Origin: Pseudomonadota bacterium
GTDB taxonomy: Bacteria > Pseudomonadota > Alphaproteobacteria > Rhodospirillales > 2-02-FULL-58-16
Length of the DNA stretch: 9,552 nt
Direction: 5' to 3'
Assembly: GCA_022560215.1 (NCBI GenBank)
Contig: JADFTO010000090.1
Span: 1-9,552, forward strand
Below, in pieces: positions 1 to 6,940 of this stretch; position 1 is the stretch's first letter; each line of letters starts with the position of its first letter. A program made the translations under genes and the position numbers. Below the pieces are notes generated by a model. It worked only from the letters and a program-made list of their open reading frames with translations, made no database searches and was not told the origin of the DNA.

Positions 1-559
1 CGCTCAAGGGCGGCGCCATGGCGATCTGGTTGCCGGGGAAGTACTTGTTGTAATTCATGCCCTCCATGATTTCGACGCCATCGGGGGGCTCGTCGGCGTA
101 GCCGACAAGCAGGGCGTGGAGGTAGTCCGGCCCCCCTTTCCGGGCCTTGGTCATCAGGGACAAGTCCGGCGGCAGGGCGCCGTTGTTGGCCGCCCGGGCC
201 GCCTGATCGTTGGCGAAGGGAGAGGCGAAGCGGTCGGACGGCTTGCCCGGCCGGGTGAACATCTCGCCCTCGTCGTTGGGGCCGTCCTCGACCTCGATCT
301 CGGCGGCGATGGCCTTGACCTCGTCTTCGCTGAATCCGACCTTCCTCAAGTGGCGGTAGGAAACCAGGCTCAGGGAGTGGCAACTGGCGCAGACCTCCGT
401 ATAGACCTGGAAGCCCCGTTTCAGGGCGGCCCTGTCGAAGGTGCCGAAGATCCCTTGGAAGGACCACGATTGCGCGGCCGGGGCGGGGGCCTCGGCGGCC
501 CGGGCGGGGCCGGCAAGGAGGGCGAGCGCCAAGGCCGCCGTCGCCAGGATGCGCGCCAT
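1..559 (-). CDS. petC: cytochrome c1, heme-binding subunit of the bc1 complex (3' end cut by window edge)
   Basis: Cytochrome c1 takes electrons from the Rieske protein and passes them to soluble or membrane cytochrome c on the periplasmic side of the bc1 complex. The first 186 residues are visible. A signal peptide (about residues 1-21, hydrophobic core ALALALLAG, likely cut after ARA) sends it through Sec. The covalent heme motif CASCH is at 57-61, followed by SLSLVSYRHL, typical of c1. The family blocks around NNGALPPDLSLM (125-136) and NYNKYFPGNQIAMAPPLS (169-186) are present, and Met181 is the expected axial heme ligand. The C-terminal membrane anchor lies outside the window. The ATG shares one base with the petB stop (TGATG) and has a strong SD, GGGGAGG, 7 bases upstream inside petB, so translation is probably coupled. 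The identification is firm. The gene is truncated only by the window edge. Confidence 0.97.
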   Translation of the reverse strand, partial: MARILATAALALALLAGPARAAEAPAPAAQSWSFQGIFGTFDRAALKRGFQVYTEVCASCHSLSLVSYRHLRKVGFSEDEVKAIAAEIEVEDGPNDEGEMFTRPGKPSDRFASPFANDQAARAANNGALPPDLSLMTKARKGGPDYLHALLVGYADEPPDGVEIMEGMNYNKYFPGNQIAMAPPLS

Positions 560-1809
560 CACGAAGCCTCCCCGGCGGCGGGCGCGATCACCGGCGCGCT
601 GATGCTGTCGGGCACCGGGCGCGGCTTCTCGATGAAGCCCAGCACCGGCATCAGGATCAGGAAGTGGAAGAAATAATACGCCGTCGCCACGGCCCCGATG
701 GGGACCAGGATTCCCTCCGGCGGATTGGCGCCCACATAGCCGAGCACGAAGCAGTCCGCGACCAGGACCCAGAAGAACTGCTTGTAGATGGGCCGGAACT
801 TGGCGCTCTTCACCTTGGAGGTGTCAAGCCAGGGCAGCAGGAACAGGACGCCGATGGAGGCGAACATGGCCATCACCCCGATCAGCTTGGCCGGGATGAA
901 CCAGATGTCGAAGGTGATCGCCCTGAGGATGGCGTAGAACGGCAGCAGGTACCATTCCGGCACGATGTGGGTGGGGGTCACCATGGGGTCGGCCTTGATG
1001 TAGTTGTCGGGCTCGCCGAAGAAGTCCGGCGCGAAGAACACGAAGGCCAGATAGAAGACCATGAAGACACCCAGTCCGAAGGTGTCCTTGATGGTGTAGT
1101 AGGGATGGAAGGGAATGGTGTCCTGGGGGCCCTGGGTGTCGATCCCCAGCGGGTTGTTGGACTTGTGCACGTGCAGCGCCCACAGGTGCATGAAGACCAG
1201 GCCGAAGATGACGAAGGGCAGCAGGTAGTGCCACGAATAAAAGCGGTTGAGGGTGGGATTGCCCAACGAGAACCCGCCCCACATCCAGGTGACGATCCAA
1301 TCGCCCACCAGGGGGATGGCCGAGAAAAGATTGGTGATCACGGTGGCGCCCCAGAAACTCATCTGCCCCCAGGGCAGCACGTAACCCATGAAGGCCGTGG
1401 CCATCATGGCGAAGATGATAAAGACGCCGATGATCCACAGGAGCTCGCGCGGCGCCTTGTAGGAGCCGTAGTAGAGGCCCCGGAACATGTGGATGTAGAC
1501 GGCGATGAAGAACATGGACCCCCCGTTCATGTGCAGGTAGCGCATGAGCCAGCCGTAATTGACGTCGCGCATGATGCGCTCGACGCTTTCGAAGGCGTAA
1601 TCCACGTGCGGGGTGTAGCTGGCGGCGAGCAGGATGCCGGTGACGATCAGGATGACCAGGATGATTCCGGCCAGGGAGCCGAAATTCCACCAGTAGTTCA
1701 GGTTCCTGGGCGTCGGATAATCCACCAGTTCGTGGTGCATGAAGGTGAAGACCGGCAGCCGGTGATCGATCCACTTGACGAGCGGGTTTGTCCAGGTGGG
1801 TGTTGCCAT
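559..1809 (-). CDS. petB: cytochrome b of the bc1 complex
   Basis: This is the membrane core of ubiquinol:cytochrome c reductase. It holds hemes bL and bH and the quinol oxidation (Qo) and quinone reduction (Qi) sites. The protein has 416 residues with about eight hydrophobic segments, the usual length for a proteobacterial, unsplit cytochrome b. The four heme-ligand histidines are in place: H93 and H107 in the second helix (YLHMNGGS, YIHMFRG), and H194 and H208 in the fourth (SWHYLLP, FMHLWALH). The spacing of 14 in both pairs is that of bc1-type cytochromes. The Qo-site signature PEWY is at 284-287. MGYVLPWGQMSFWGATV (141-157) is the conserved cd-helix region. It follows petA by 9 bases and overlaps petC by one base. 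The AGGATCGGA before the ATG lies in the end of petA and is spaced rather far (about 12 bases) for an SD, which again suggests coupling. Confidence 0.98.
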   Translation of the reverse strand: MATPTWTNPLVKWIDHRLPVFTFMHHELVDYPTPRNLNYWWNFGSLAGIILVILIVTGILLAASYTPHVDYAFESVERIMRDVNYGWLMRYLHMNGGSMFFIAVYIHMFRGLYYGSYKAPRELLWIIGVFIIFAMMATAFMGYVLPWGQMSFWGATVITNLFSAIPLVGDWIVTWMWGGFSLGNPTLNRFYSWHYLLPFVIFGLVFMHLWALHVHKSNNPLGIDTQGPQDTIPFHPYYTIKDTFGLGVFMVFYLAFVFFAPDFFGEPDNYIKADPMVTPTHIVPEWYLLPFYAILRAITFDIWFIPAKLIGVMAMFASIGVLFLLPWLDTSKVKSAKFRPIYKQFFWVLVADCFVLGYVGANPPEGILVPIGAVATAYYFFHFLILMPVLGFIEKPRPVPDSISAPVIAPAAGEAS

Positions 1810-1818
1810 GGCCGCTAT

Positions 1819-2379
1819 CTATCCGATCCTGATGGTGGTGTCGGTGAGGAAGGCGTAGCCCGGAATTTCCAGGTTCAAGGGCGCCGGTCCCTTTCGGATG
1901 CGCCCCGAAATGTCGTAGTGGGAACCGTGGCAGGGACAGAACCAGCCGCCGAATTCCCCCTTGGGATCGGTCGCCTTCTGGCCCAGGGGAATACAGCCGA
2001 GATGGGTGCAGATGCCCACCATGATCAGCCATTCGTCCTTCCCCTTCTTGACCCGGTCCTGGTCGGCTTCGGGATGGCGGAGCTCGCTCAAGGGCGTGGC
2101 CCGGGCCAGCTCGATCTCCGCGGCGGTGCGGCGGCGGATGAACACCGGCTTGCCGCGCCAGACCACGGTGATGCTCTGGCCCACCTCGATGGGGGCGAGA
2201 TCCACCTCGGTCACGGACAGCGCCAGCACGTCCGCCGCCGGGTTCAGGTTGTGGACGAAGGGCCAGGCCGCCAGCGCGGCCCCAACCGCGGCCATCGTGC
2301 CGGTGGCGATGAGCAGGAAATCCCGCCGCGTTTCGCCGTCGCCGGCTTCGTCTGCTGTCGTGGTTGCCGTCTCGGACAT
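1819..2379 (-). CDS. petA: Rieske iron-sulfur subunit of the bc1 complex
   Basis: The Rieske protein takes the first electron from quinol at the Qo site and swings to cytochrome c1. At 186 residues it has the usual bacterial length. The N-terminus carries a twin-arginine signal (TRRDFLLIATG, R18-R19) and one membrane helix (about 21-40) that stays uncleaved as an anchor. The hinge NLNPAADVLAL (44-54) follows. The [2Fe-2S] ligands are in CTHLGC (C124, H126, C129) and CPCHGSHYD (C148, C150, H151); C129 and C150 should form the structural disulfide. The ATG at 2379 is chosen because AAAAGGGGATC gives an SD just upstream. A longer reading from 2517 would run through the likely promoter, lacks an SD, and adds residues not expected before the Tat signal. 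It is the first gene of the petABC operon, transcribed away from hemF. Confidence 0.97.
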   Translation of the reverse strand: MSETATTTADEAGDGETRRDFLLIATGTMAAVGAALAAWPFVHNLNPAADVLALSVTEVDLAPIEVGQSITVVWRGKPVFIRRRTAAEIELARATPLSELRHPEADQDRVKKGKDEWLIMVGICTHLGCIPLGQKATDPKGEFGGWFCPCHGSHYDISGRIRKGPAPLNLEIPGYAFLTDTTIRIG

Positions 2380-2409
2380 GGATGATCCCCTTTTCGACCT
2401 TCCCGGCCG

Positions 2410-2425
2410 GCCCCTTCGCAGGGGC
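2410..2425 (-). promoter_or_regulatory. stem-loop with GCGA tetraloop in the petA leader
   Basis: Read on the minus strand, this is a perfect 6-base-pair stem, GCCCCT/AGGGGC, closed by GCGA, a GNRA-type tetraloop. It ends about 30 bases before the petA start. No T-run follows, so it does not look like a terminator. It could affect messenger stability or translation, which is inference. Confidence 0.35.
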
Positions 2426-2470
2426 GCGTTTTCCCTTCGATCCACCGCAGTCTCCCGGGGCGGGGCGCAG

Positions 2471-2498
2471 GATATAATGAAAGCAAAGGCGTTGGAAA
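2471..2498 (-). promoter_or_regulatory. candidate petABC promoter
   Basis: On the minus strand, TTTCCA (2493-2498) and TATATC (2471-2476) are separated by 16 bases and lie in the A/T-rich part of the intergenic region. Transcription would start near 2464, giving a leader of about 85 bases before petA. The match to the sigma-70 consensus is only moderate, so this is a proposal. Confidence 0.3.
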
Positions 2499-2503
2499 GA
2501 GAT

Positions 2504-2581
2504 AAGATCGGAGCCATGGGTGATATACTCCGGGGCCAGATTCCCGCAGATTCCCAAGGGCATAATGCTCGAAGATCGGAG
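2504..2581. repeat. 10-base direct repeat pair, AAGATCGGAG
   Basis: AAGATCGGAG occurs exactly at 2504-2513 and again at 2572-2581, 68 bases apart start to start. Both copies lie between petA and hemF. The copies flank the second repeat pair at 2537-2555. A pair of identical 10-mers in 280 bases is suggestive of binding sites but could be chance. Confidence 0.5.
2537..2555. repeat. tandem CAGATTCCC direct repeat with a 10-base period
   Basis: CAGATTCCC is present twice, at 2537-2545 and 2547-2555. The 10-base start-to-start spacing puts both copies on the same face of the helix. This is the arrangement expected for a regulator that binds direct repeats, and it lies upstream of both candidate promoters. 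The repeat is visible directly; the regulatory role is inference. Confidence 0.5.
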
Positions 2582-2593
2582 GGGACCGTTTCG

Positions 2594-2622
2594 TGCGCCG
2601 AACCCGTATCGAGTTAGATAAT
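2594..2622 (+). promoter_or_regulatory. weak candidate hemF promoter
   Basis: GATAAT (2617-2622, within TAGATAAT) is a good -10-like element about 40 bases upstream of the hemF ATG. The hexamer 17 bases before it, TGCGCC (2594-2599), is a poor -35. If this is the promoter it may need an activator, in line with the nearby repeats. Confidence 0.25.
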
Positions 2623-2660
2623 CTTAAGGAACCGGGCCCGCGCGGAAGGGAGGGGCCTGG

Positions 2661-3494
2661 ATGAGCGGCCCCTGGGAGGAGCGAAAGGAGCGCGCCAGCG
2701 CCTGGTTCGAGAGCCTGCGCGACGACCTCTGCGCCGCCCTCGAGGCCATCGAGGACGCCGCCGGGGAGGGCAAGCGCTTCGAACGCACCCCCTGGCGGCG
2801 CCAGGGCGGCGGCGGCGGGGTCATGCACGTCTTGCGCGGCCGGGTCCTGGAAAAGGCGGGAGTCAACGTCTCAACGGTCTCGGGTGAATTCACCGACGAG
2901 TTCCGCGGGCGCGTCCCCGGGGCCCGCGAAGACCCCCGGTTCTGGGCCTCGGGGATCTCCCTGGTGGTCCATCCCTTGTCGCCCCGGGTGCCGGCGGCGC
3001 ACTTGAACACCCGCATGATCGTCACCTCCAAGGGCTGGTTCGGCGGCGGCGCCGACCTGACGCCCGTGTTCCCCGAGGCCCGGGACACCGAGGATTTCCA
3101 CCGCTCCTTGAGGGACGCCTGCGACGCCCATGATGCGGCCTACTATCCGCGCTTCAAGGAATGGTGCGACGACTACTTCTTCCTGCCCCACCGGGGCGAG
3201 CCCCGGGGCGTCGGGGGCATCTTCTACGACGAGCTCGCGAGCGGCGATTGGGAGGCCGATTTCGCCTTCACCCGGGACGTTGGCCGGGCCTTCCTCGATG
3301 TCTATCCGCGCATCGTGCGGCGCCGCATGGTTGAGGCCTGGAGCGAGGACGACCGCCGCCGCCAGCTGATCAAGCGGGGCCGCTACGTGGAGTTCAACCT
3401 GCTCTACGACCGGGGCACCCAGTTCGGCCTGAAGACGGGCGGCAACGCCGACGCCATCCTCATGTCCCTGCCGCCGGAAGTGACCTGGCCCTGA
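2661..3494 (+). CDS. hemF: oxygen-dependent coproporphyrinogen III oxidase
   Basis: HemF performs the aerobic oxidative decarboxylation of coproporphyrinogen III to protoporphyrinogen IX, two steps before heme, in the cytoplasm as a homodimer. The family blocks appear in order: VVHPLSPRVPAAHLNTR (102-118, with H104, H114 and the N116/R118 pair), FGGGADLTP (127-135), DDYFFLPHRGEPRGVGGIF (170-188, with H177), and GRYVEFNLLYDRGTQFGL (240-257) followed by the TGG...ILMSLPP end block. At 277 residues it is somewhat shorter than the roughly 300 of enterobacterial HemF, because it stops right after LPPEVTWP. I take this as a clade feature, as no motif is lost. A purine-rich SD (AAGGGAGGGG) precedes the ATG. 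It is read divergently from petABC, whose products need heme. Confidence 0.97.
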   Translation: MSGPWEERKERASAWFESLRDDLCAALEAIEDAAGEGKRFERTPWRRQGGGGGVMHVLRGRVLEKAGVNVSTVSGEFTDEFRGRVPGAREDPRFWASGISLVVHPLSPRVPAAHLNTRMIVTSKGWFGGGADLTPVFPEARDTEDFHRSLRDACDAHDAAYYPRFKEWCDDYFFLPHRGEPRGVGGIFYDELASGDWEADFAFTRDVGRAFLDVYPRIVRRRMVEAWSEDDRRRQLIKRGRYVEFNLLYDRGTQFGLKTGGNADAILMSLPPEVTWP

Positions 3495-3499
3495 GGCGG

Positions 3500-3526
3500 C
3501 GGATCGGGGAACAAATTCCTGATCCG
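3500..3526 (+). terminator. hairpin after hemF, possible terminator
   Basis: CGGATCGGGGA and TCCTGATCCG can pair as an 11-base-pair stem in plus-strand RNA, including two G-U pairs, around a 5-base loop (3511-3515). It starts 6 bases after the hemF stop, in the 63-base convergent gap. The usual T-run is missing, so it may only stabilise the messenger end or help Rho. On the minus strand the two G-U pairs become C-A mismatches, so it serves hemF better than the opposite operon. Confidence 0.4.
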
Positions 3527-3557
3527 GAAACGCCCAAAACCCGCCGTCACCCTTTTG

Positions 3558-5021
3558 TCAGGGCCTCGCCTCCCGGCGCCGGTAGAGGGCCCAGGTCGTC
3601 CCCGACAGGCCCCAATGGGGGAAAACCTCGACCAAGCGGTAGGCGGCCACCCCGGACCGCCCATGGGTGCGGTAAATAACCGGTTTTGGCCGCTGGCGGC
3701 CGGAACGGCCGTCGATGAACCAATCGGCGGGCGGGCCCGCGTCTTCCGCCACCGGCACGAAACTGACCGTCCCCTCCAGGCCCCGGGCGCGGGCGTGGTG
3801 GACGATCAGGGTGGCGACGGAAAATTCGGGGTATCCAGCCACCGTGACGGGCCCCGGCGAGCGATCGGCGATCAGGTCCAGGGCTTGGCCGTAGTGTCCC
3901 CGGCCCGCCGCAAAGAAGGAATCAAGGAGCAGGGCGTTGCCGATGGCGAAACCGGCCAGCGCCACGGCCGCCATCGCCTTGCCGGCCGCCCCTTGGCCCG
4001 CCAGCAGGGAAAGGCCGCGGGCGGCGAGGATGAGGGCGAACAGCCCATGGACGATGAAATAGCGCGGCCATACGGGCCAGGGCGACTCGATAACGATCAA
4101 GGCCAGCGGGAAAACCAGGACCATCAACAGGAAAAAAACCCAGGATGCGTCGCCCCGCCGGGCCAGCCACCAGACCGTGAGGGCACCCAGTGCCGGGGCC
4201 GCCAGGGCCAGGGCGTGAATGGCCGCGCCGCCCCCATAGGCGTCGATGCCGAAGGTGAGCAGGGTGAGGATGGCCGCCGAGCCCGCCGCGTCGGCGGGCG
4301 GCGCGCCGCCGATCATCCAGTTGTTCCAGGCCACGATGGCGAAGGCCTCGAAGGCGATCAGGGGTGCGCCGAAGAGAACGACCAGCCCGGCCGCGGTGGA
4401 GACGGCCGAGCCATGGCGCGAATAAAGCGCCATCGCGGCCCAGGCCCCGAGGGCCGCCAGGACCGGGAGGAAGGTCGGGTGGGAGGCCAGCCCCAACAGG
4501 GAAACGGCGGCGAACGCGACCGCCTTCAGGCGGCCGGGCCGCTCCAGGTAGGTCTCCATCAGCCAGGCGGCGGCCAGCGCCGCCAGCAGCATGACCCCGT
4601 AGCCCCTGGCCTCGCTGGAATAGTGGACCATTGGATAGCTGACGGAGACCAGGCCCGCCGATATCAGGCCCTGCAGGGGGGTCCGCCGCCAGCCGATGGC
4701 CGCCGCCACGGCGACGGTGGCGACGCCGGCGAAGACCGACAGCGCCCGGTAGGCCAGCGGCCCGGCGCCGGGTCCCACCAGGGCCAAATAGAGCGTGTTG
4801 ACGGGGTGGGTGTTGTCATGGAAGAGGAGCGCCACCCTGTCCCCAAGCGTGGGCCAGGTCATGGCCAGCGCCAGGTTGTCGAGGGACCAGATCTCGTCGA
4901 GCCAGAGGTCCCCGTCCGCCGCCACCAGCCTGATCGCGGCGGCGGCGGCGAGAAGGACGCCGAGCAGGAGCACGGCTCCCGGGAAGCGGAATGAAACCCC
5001 CGTCGGCTGGTCGTCGGCCAT
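3558..5021 (-). CDS. GT-C fold membrane glycosyltransferase (PMT/ArnT, GT39-like)
   Basis: This is a 487-residue integral membrane protein with many hydrophobic segments, the first at about 14-34. Right after it, in the first outside loop, sits WLDEIWSL with the acidic pair D42-E43, the usual catalytic Asp/Glu position in GT-C enzymes. HDNTHP (68-73) and SSEARGYG (135-142) are typical of the same superfamily. Members use a polyprenyl-phosphate sugar as donor and transfer it to protein, lipid A or other acceptors on the periplasmic side. The acceptor cannot be told here. The C-terminal part (about 372-487) is mostly polar and may be a periplasmic domain. The ATG at 5021 is chosen because AGGGG lies 10 bases upstream and the preceding gene stops at 5038. 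A longer reading from 5132 would overlap that gene and adds a non-hydrophobic, arginine-rich leader. It is the last gene of the five-gene set. Confidence 0.85.
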   Translation of the reverse strand: MADDQPTGVSFRFPGAVLLLGVLLAAAAAIRLVAADGDLWLDEIWSLDNLALAMTWPTLGDRVALLFHDNTHPVNTLYLALVGPGAGPLAYRALSVFAGVATVAVAAAIGWRRTPLQGLISAGLVSVSYPMVHYSSEARGYGVMLLAALAAAWLMETYLERPGRLKAVAFAAVSLLGLASHPTFLPVLAALGAWAAMALYSRHGSAVSTAAGLVVLFGAPLIAFEAFAIVAWNNWMIGGAPPADAAGSAAILTLLTFGIDAYGGGAAIHALALAAPALGALTVWWLARRGDASWVFFLLMVLVFPLALIVIESPWPVWPRYFIVHGLFALILAARGLSLLAGQGAAGKAMAAVALAGFAIGNALLLDSFFAAGRGHYGQALDLIADRSPGPVTVAGYPEFSVATLIVHHARARGLEGTVSFVPVAEDAGPPADWFIDGRSGRQRPKPVIYRTHGRSGVAAYRLVEVFPHWGLSGTTWALYRRREARP

Positions 5022-5037
5022 CGGCGCCAACCCCTGC

Positions 5038-5793
5038 CTATCCGAGCACGTTATAGCGGACGATGCACCAGATCGCCCAGAGGCCGTCCTTCCAGGTGAT
5101 TTTCTTGCCTTCCCCGTAGGTGCGGCCGTCATAGCCGATCCCCACTTCGTAGAACCTGGGCTTGAGGCGCGCGATCTTGGCCGTCACTTCGGGCTCGAAA
5201 CCGAACCGGGATTCGCGGAGCTCGATGCGCTCCAGGAGCTCCTTGCGGAAGACCTTGTAGCCGGTCTCTATGTCCGTCAGGTTGAGGCCGGTGAGCATGT
5301 TGGAGAGCAGGGTCAGCGCCTTGTTCCCCACCCAGTGCCAGAAATGGAGCACCCGCATGGATTCCGTGGAGCGGAACCGGGACCCGTAGACCACGTCGGC
5401 CCGGCCCTCGATGATCGGCTTCAGCAGCTTGGCGTAATCGGCGGGGTTATATTCCAGATCGGCGTCCTGGATGAGGACGATGTCCCCCCGCGCTTCGCCG
5501 ATGCCCGTCCCCACGGCGGCCCCCTTTCCCCGGTTGTCCGGGTGGCGGAATACCCGCACCCGGCCGTGCTCGGCGGCCAGGGCCTGGGCGATCTCGAAGG
5601 AGCCGTCGCCCGAGCCGTCGTCGACGATGATGACGTCCAGTTCCAGGCCCAGGGTGTCGGCGGCCAGGACCCGGGAGACGATCTCGCCCAGGGTCTGGCG
5701 CTCGTCGCAACAGGGAATGACGACGGAAAGGATCAAATGCTGCGCTCCCCGGTCGGCCTCGGAAGATGTGTCAATTTTGGAACGATAACGCAT
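5038..5793 (-). CDS. family 2 glycosyltransferase, dolichyl-phosphate mannose synthase type
   Basis: This GT-A fold enzyme probably transfers a sugar from a nucleotide sugar to polyprenyl phosphate in the cytoplasm. The motifs appear in order: SVVIPCCDE (23-31), IIVDDGSGDGS (55-65), NRGKGAAV (87-94), the metal-binding IQDADLEY (108-115), YGSRF (136-140), ETGYKVFR (176-183), and a C-terminal YGEGKKITWKDG block (226-237). These fit the short, soluble DPM1-like class with no C-terminal membrane helices (251 residues). The product should feed the GT-C enzyme encoded 16 bases downstream. The ATG at 5793 has only GGGAAG touching it. A TTG at 5736, with GGGGAG 8 bases upstream, would start directly before ILSVVIP, where family members normally begin, and is a serious alternative (232 residues). 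The exact sugar is unknown. Confidence 0.9.
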   Translation of the reverse strand: MRYRSKIDTSSEADRGAQHLILSVVIPCCDERQTLGEIVSRVLAADTLGLELDVIIVDDGSGDGSFEIAQALAAEHGRVRVFRHPDNRGKGAAVGTGIGEARGDIVLIQDADLEYNPADYAKLLKPIIEGRADVVYGSRFRSTESMRVLHFWHWVGNKALTLLSNMLTGLNLTDIETGYKVFRKELLERIELRESRFGFEPEVTAKIARLKPRFYEVGIGYDGRTYGEGKKITWKDGLWAIWCIVRYNVLG

Positions 5794-5826
5794 CTTCCCA
5801 AGTCAAGGAAATCCGCGGCAAGCCCG

Positions 5827-6930
5827 TCAAGGCCCGGCCAGACGGTCCCTGAATCGGGCAAGCGCCACAAGGCGTTTGAGCAGGCGTTCGGCGACGAAGG
5901 CGTTTCCCCGCACGGTGTAGTGTCCTTTGGAGTCCAGGAATCCGGGGATGGCTTTCTGGATGAAAAGCCCGGGCACCGCGTCGGCCGGCAGGGCGCGGAA
6001 GGGCTCCACCAGGTCTATGAACTCGATCCCGAGGGCGGCGGCCTGGGCCCCGAGGAATTCCCGCCAGGGATCGGAGTCCGGTCCCGAGTAATCCCCCTCG
6101 ACGGGCAGGTAGAGGACGACCGACAGGCTGCCGGCGGCATCGTTCAGCGCCTTGAGCTGGGCGAGAATGGCCCCGAGAACGCCACGGGTCTCCTCGTCGC
6201 TCAACCGCCCGCCTGGAAGCGAGCCCGCCGACAGCTTCCTCAGGATGAACTCCGTCACCTTGAGGCGGGAGGCGAAATCGAGGACCGGCTTGTAGAAGGG
6301 CAGGGACGGCACGGGCACGCCTTCGAGGGCCAGTTTCCCGTCCCTGATCCGGAGCCGCGGTTTGGGGGTGCCGAGGAAGGTGGTCAGGCGCAGGCGCTCG
6401 ATGTCGGCGGTGACCAGGGCCAGCACGTGGGCGTCGTGCTCATATTGCGTCCCGTCGCGCCTGTACCAGAGGAAGGCCTGGTCGACTCCATAGCCGCCCT
6501 GGCCCATGTTCACGGCCTCGATGCGTCCCTCCAGCCGGGCCAGGCGCCGGCACCAGGCGTCGGCGTTGCCGACGCCGTAACCCAGCGTGAACGAATCCCC
6601 CGAACAGATGACGCGGACCTTTCCCTCGGGCCGGCGCCGGGTCACGTCCTCGCCGCCCCGAAAGCCCTGTCCGTTGATGTCGAGGGCGAGGCCGGGGCCG
6701 TACATGTCGGGAATTTTGACATTCGGCGCGTTGACCCAGCCCAGCAGGCCGTCGTGGATGGTGTGGAGGCGTTCCGCCAGCGCCTCTCGGGCGCGTGCTT
6801 CCATCGCCGCTTCCCCCCAGGCGAGGTAGAGGCTGGATCCGCCCTCCACGGCGAGAAACAGCCCCGCCAGAACCAGGAGATTGACGGCGCCGATGGTGAG
6901 GGCACGCCTTAATTTAGATATCTGCGTCAC
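5827..6930 (-). CDS. membrane-anchored SGNH/GDSL-fold hydrolase or acyltransferase-like protein
   Basis: This 367-residue protein has an N-terminal hydrophobic segment (about 12-29) after a basic start, so it is probably anchored in the inner membrane with its domain in the periplasm. Block I is ICSGDSFTLGYGV (108-120) with nucleophile S113. Block II is NMGQGGYGVDQAFLWY (141-156). At the end, GHYTVRGNAFVAERLL (336-351) matches the catalytic-histidine block with H337; the nearby Asp is D333. In place of block III, which normally has an N-D pair, the sequence reads LVTADIERLR (172-181), so the oxyanion Asn appears to be Ala175. Such proteins remove or add acyl groups on surface sugars and polymers; the substrate is unknown here. 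The start is GTG, preceded in frame by a stop, with no well-spaced SD of its own. A separate 8-codon ORF overlaps it. Gaps are 29 bases upstream and 33 downstream. Confidence 0.8.
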   Translation of the reverse strand: MTQISKLRRALTIGAVNLLVLAGLFLAVEGGSSLYLAWGEAAMEARAREALAERLHTIHDGLLGWVNAPNVKIPDMYGPGLALDINGQGFRGGEDVTRRRPEGKVRVICSGDSFTLGYGVGNADAWCRRLARLEGRIEAVNMGQGGYGVDQAFLWYRRDGTQYEHDAHVLALVTADIERLRLTTFLGTPKPRLRIRDGKLALEGVPVPSLPFYKPVLDFASRLKVTEFILRKLSAGSLPGGRLSDEETRGVLGAILAQLKALNDAAGSLSVVLYLPVEGDYSGPDSDPWREFLGAQAAALGIEFIDLVEPFRALPADAVPGLFIQKAIPGFLDSKGHYTVRGNAFVAERLLKRLVALARFRDRLAGP

Positions 6931-6940
6931 GCCGTTTCAT
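6914..6940 (-). other. 8-codon ORF with strong SD overlapping the SGNH gene start
   Basis: On the minus strand, GGGGGG (6949-6954) stands 8 bases before an ATG at 6940, an ideal spacing. This ATG opens a frame MKRRDADI that stops with TAA at 6914. The GTG of the SGNH gene (6930) lies inside it, in another frame. It may be a coupling or leader ORF, or it may show that the SGNH gene really starts here and is shifted by an indel. No coding evidence exists beyond the SD and spacing. Confidence 0.3.

Larger units (their letters stand above)
2380..2660. other. divergent intergenic region between petA and hemF
   Basis: These 281 bases separate two divergently read transcription units that share a need for heme and oxygen. 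I find no convincing gene in it. Its middle part (about 2470-2625) is clearly richer in A/T than the flanking genes, as expected for promoters. It holds one candidate promoter for each direction, two pairs of direct repeats and a leader hairpin close to petA, each listed separately. I see no clear FNR-type TTGAT-N4-ATCAA box. Confidence 0.8.

Noticed and set aside
664..2385. 573-codon plus-strand ORF opposite petA and petB
   Set aside because: It lies antisense to two clear bc1 genes, is very rich in Asp, Glu, Gly and His without domain motifs, and results from the strong G/C third-base bias.
824..2563. 579-codon minus-strand ORF spanning petA and petB in another frame
   Set aside because: The frame is shifted relative to both real genes and its product is Arg/His/Pro/Gly-rich with no family motifs.
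3555..4994. 479-codon plus-strand ORF opposite the GT-C gene
   Set aside because: The product is a Gly/Arg/Gln/Asp-rich repetitive string without hydrophobic core pattern. The opposite strand codes for a proper multi-span membrane protein.
5769..5808. Perfect TTGACA (minus strand, 5769-5774) and TTGACT (5803-5808) near the GT2 start as -35 boxes
   Set aside because: No acceptable -10 hexamer lies 15-19 bases downstream of either, and the spacing to the preceding gene fits an operon.
4795..6912. 705-codon plus-strand ORF opposite the GT2 and SGNH genes
   Set aside because: The minus-strand genes there have clear GT2 and SGNH motifs. The plus-strand product is acidic, Gly-rich and motif-free, a typical GC shadow.
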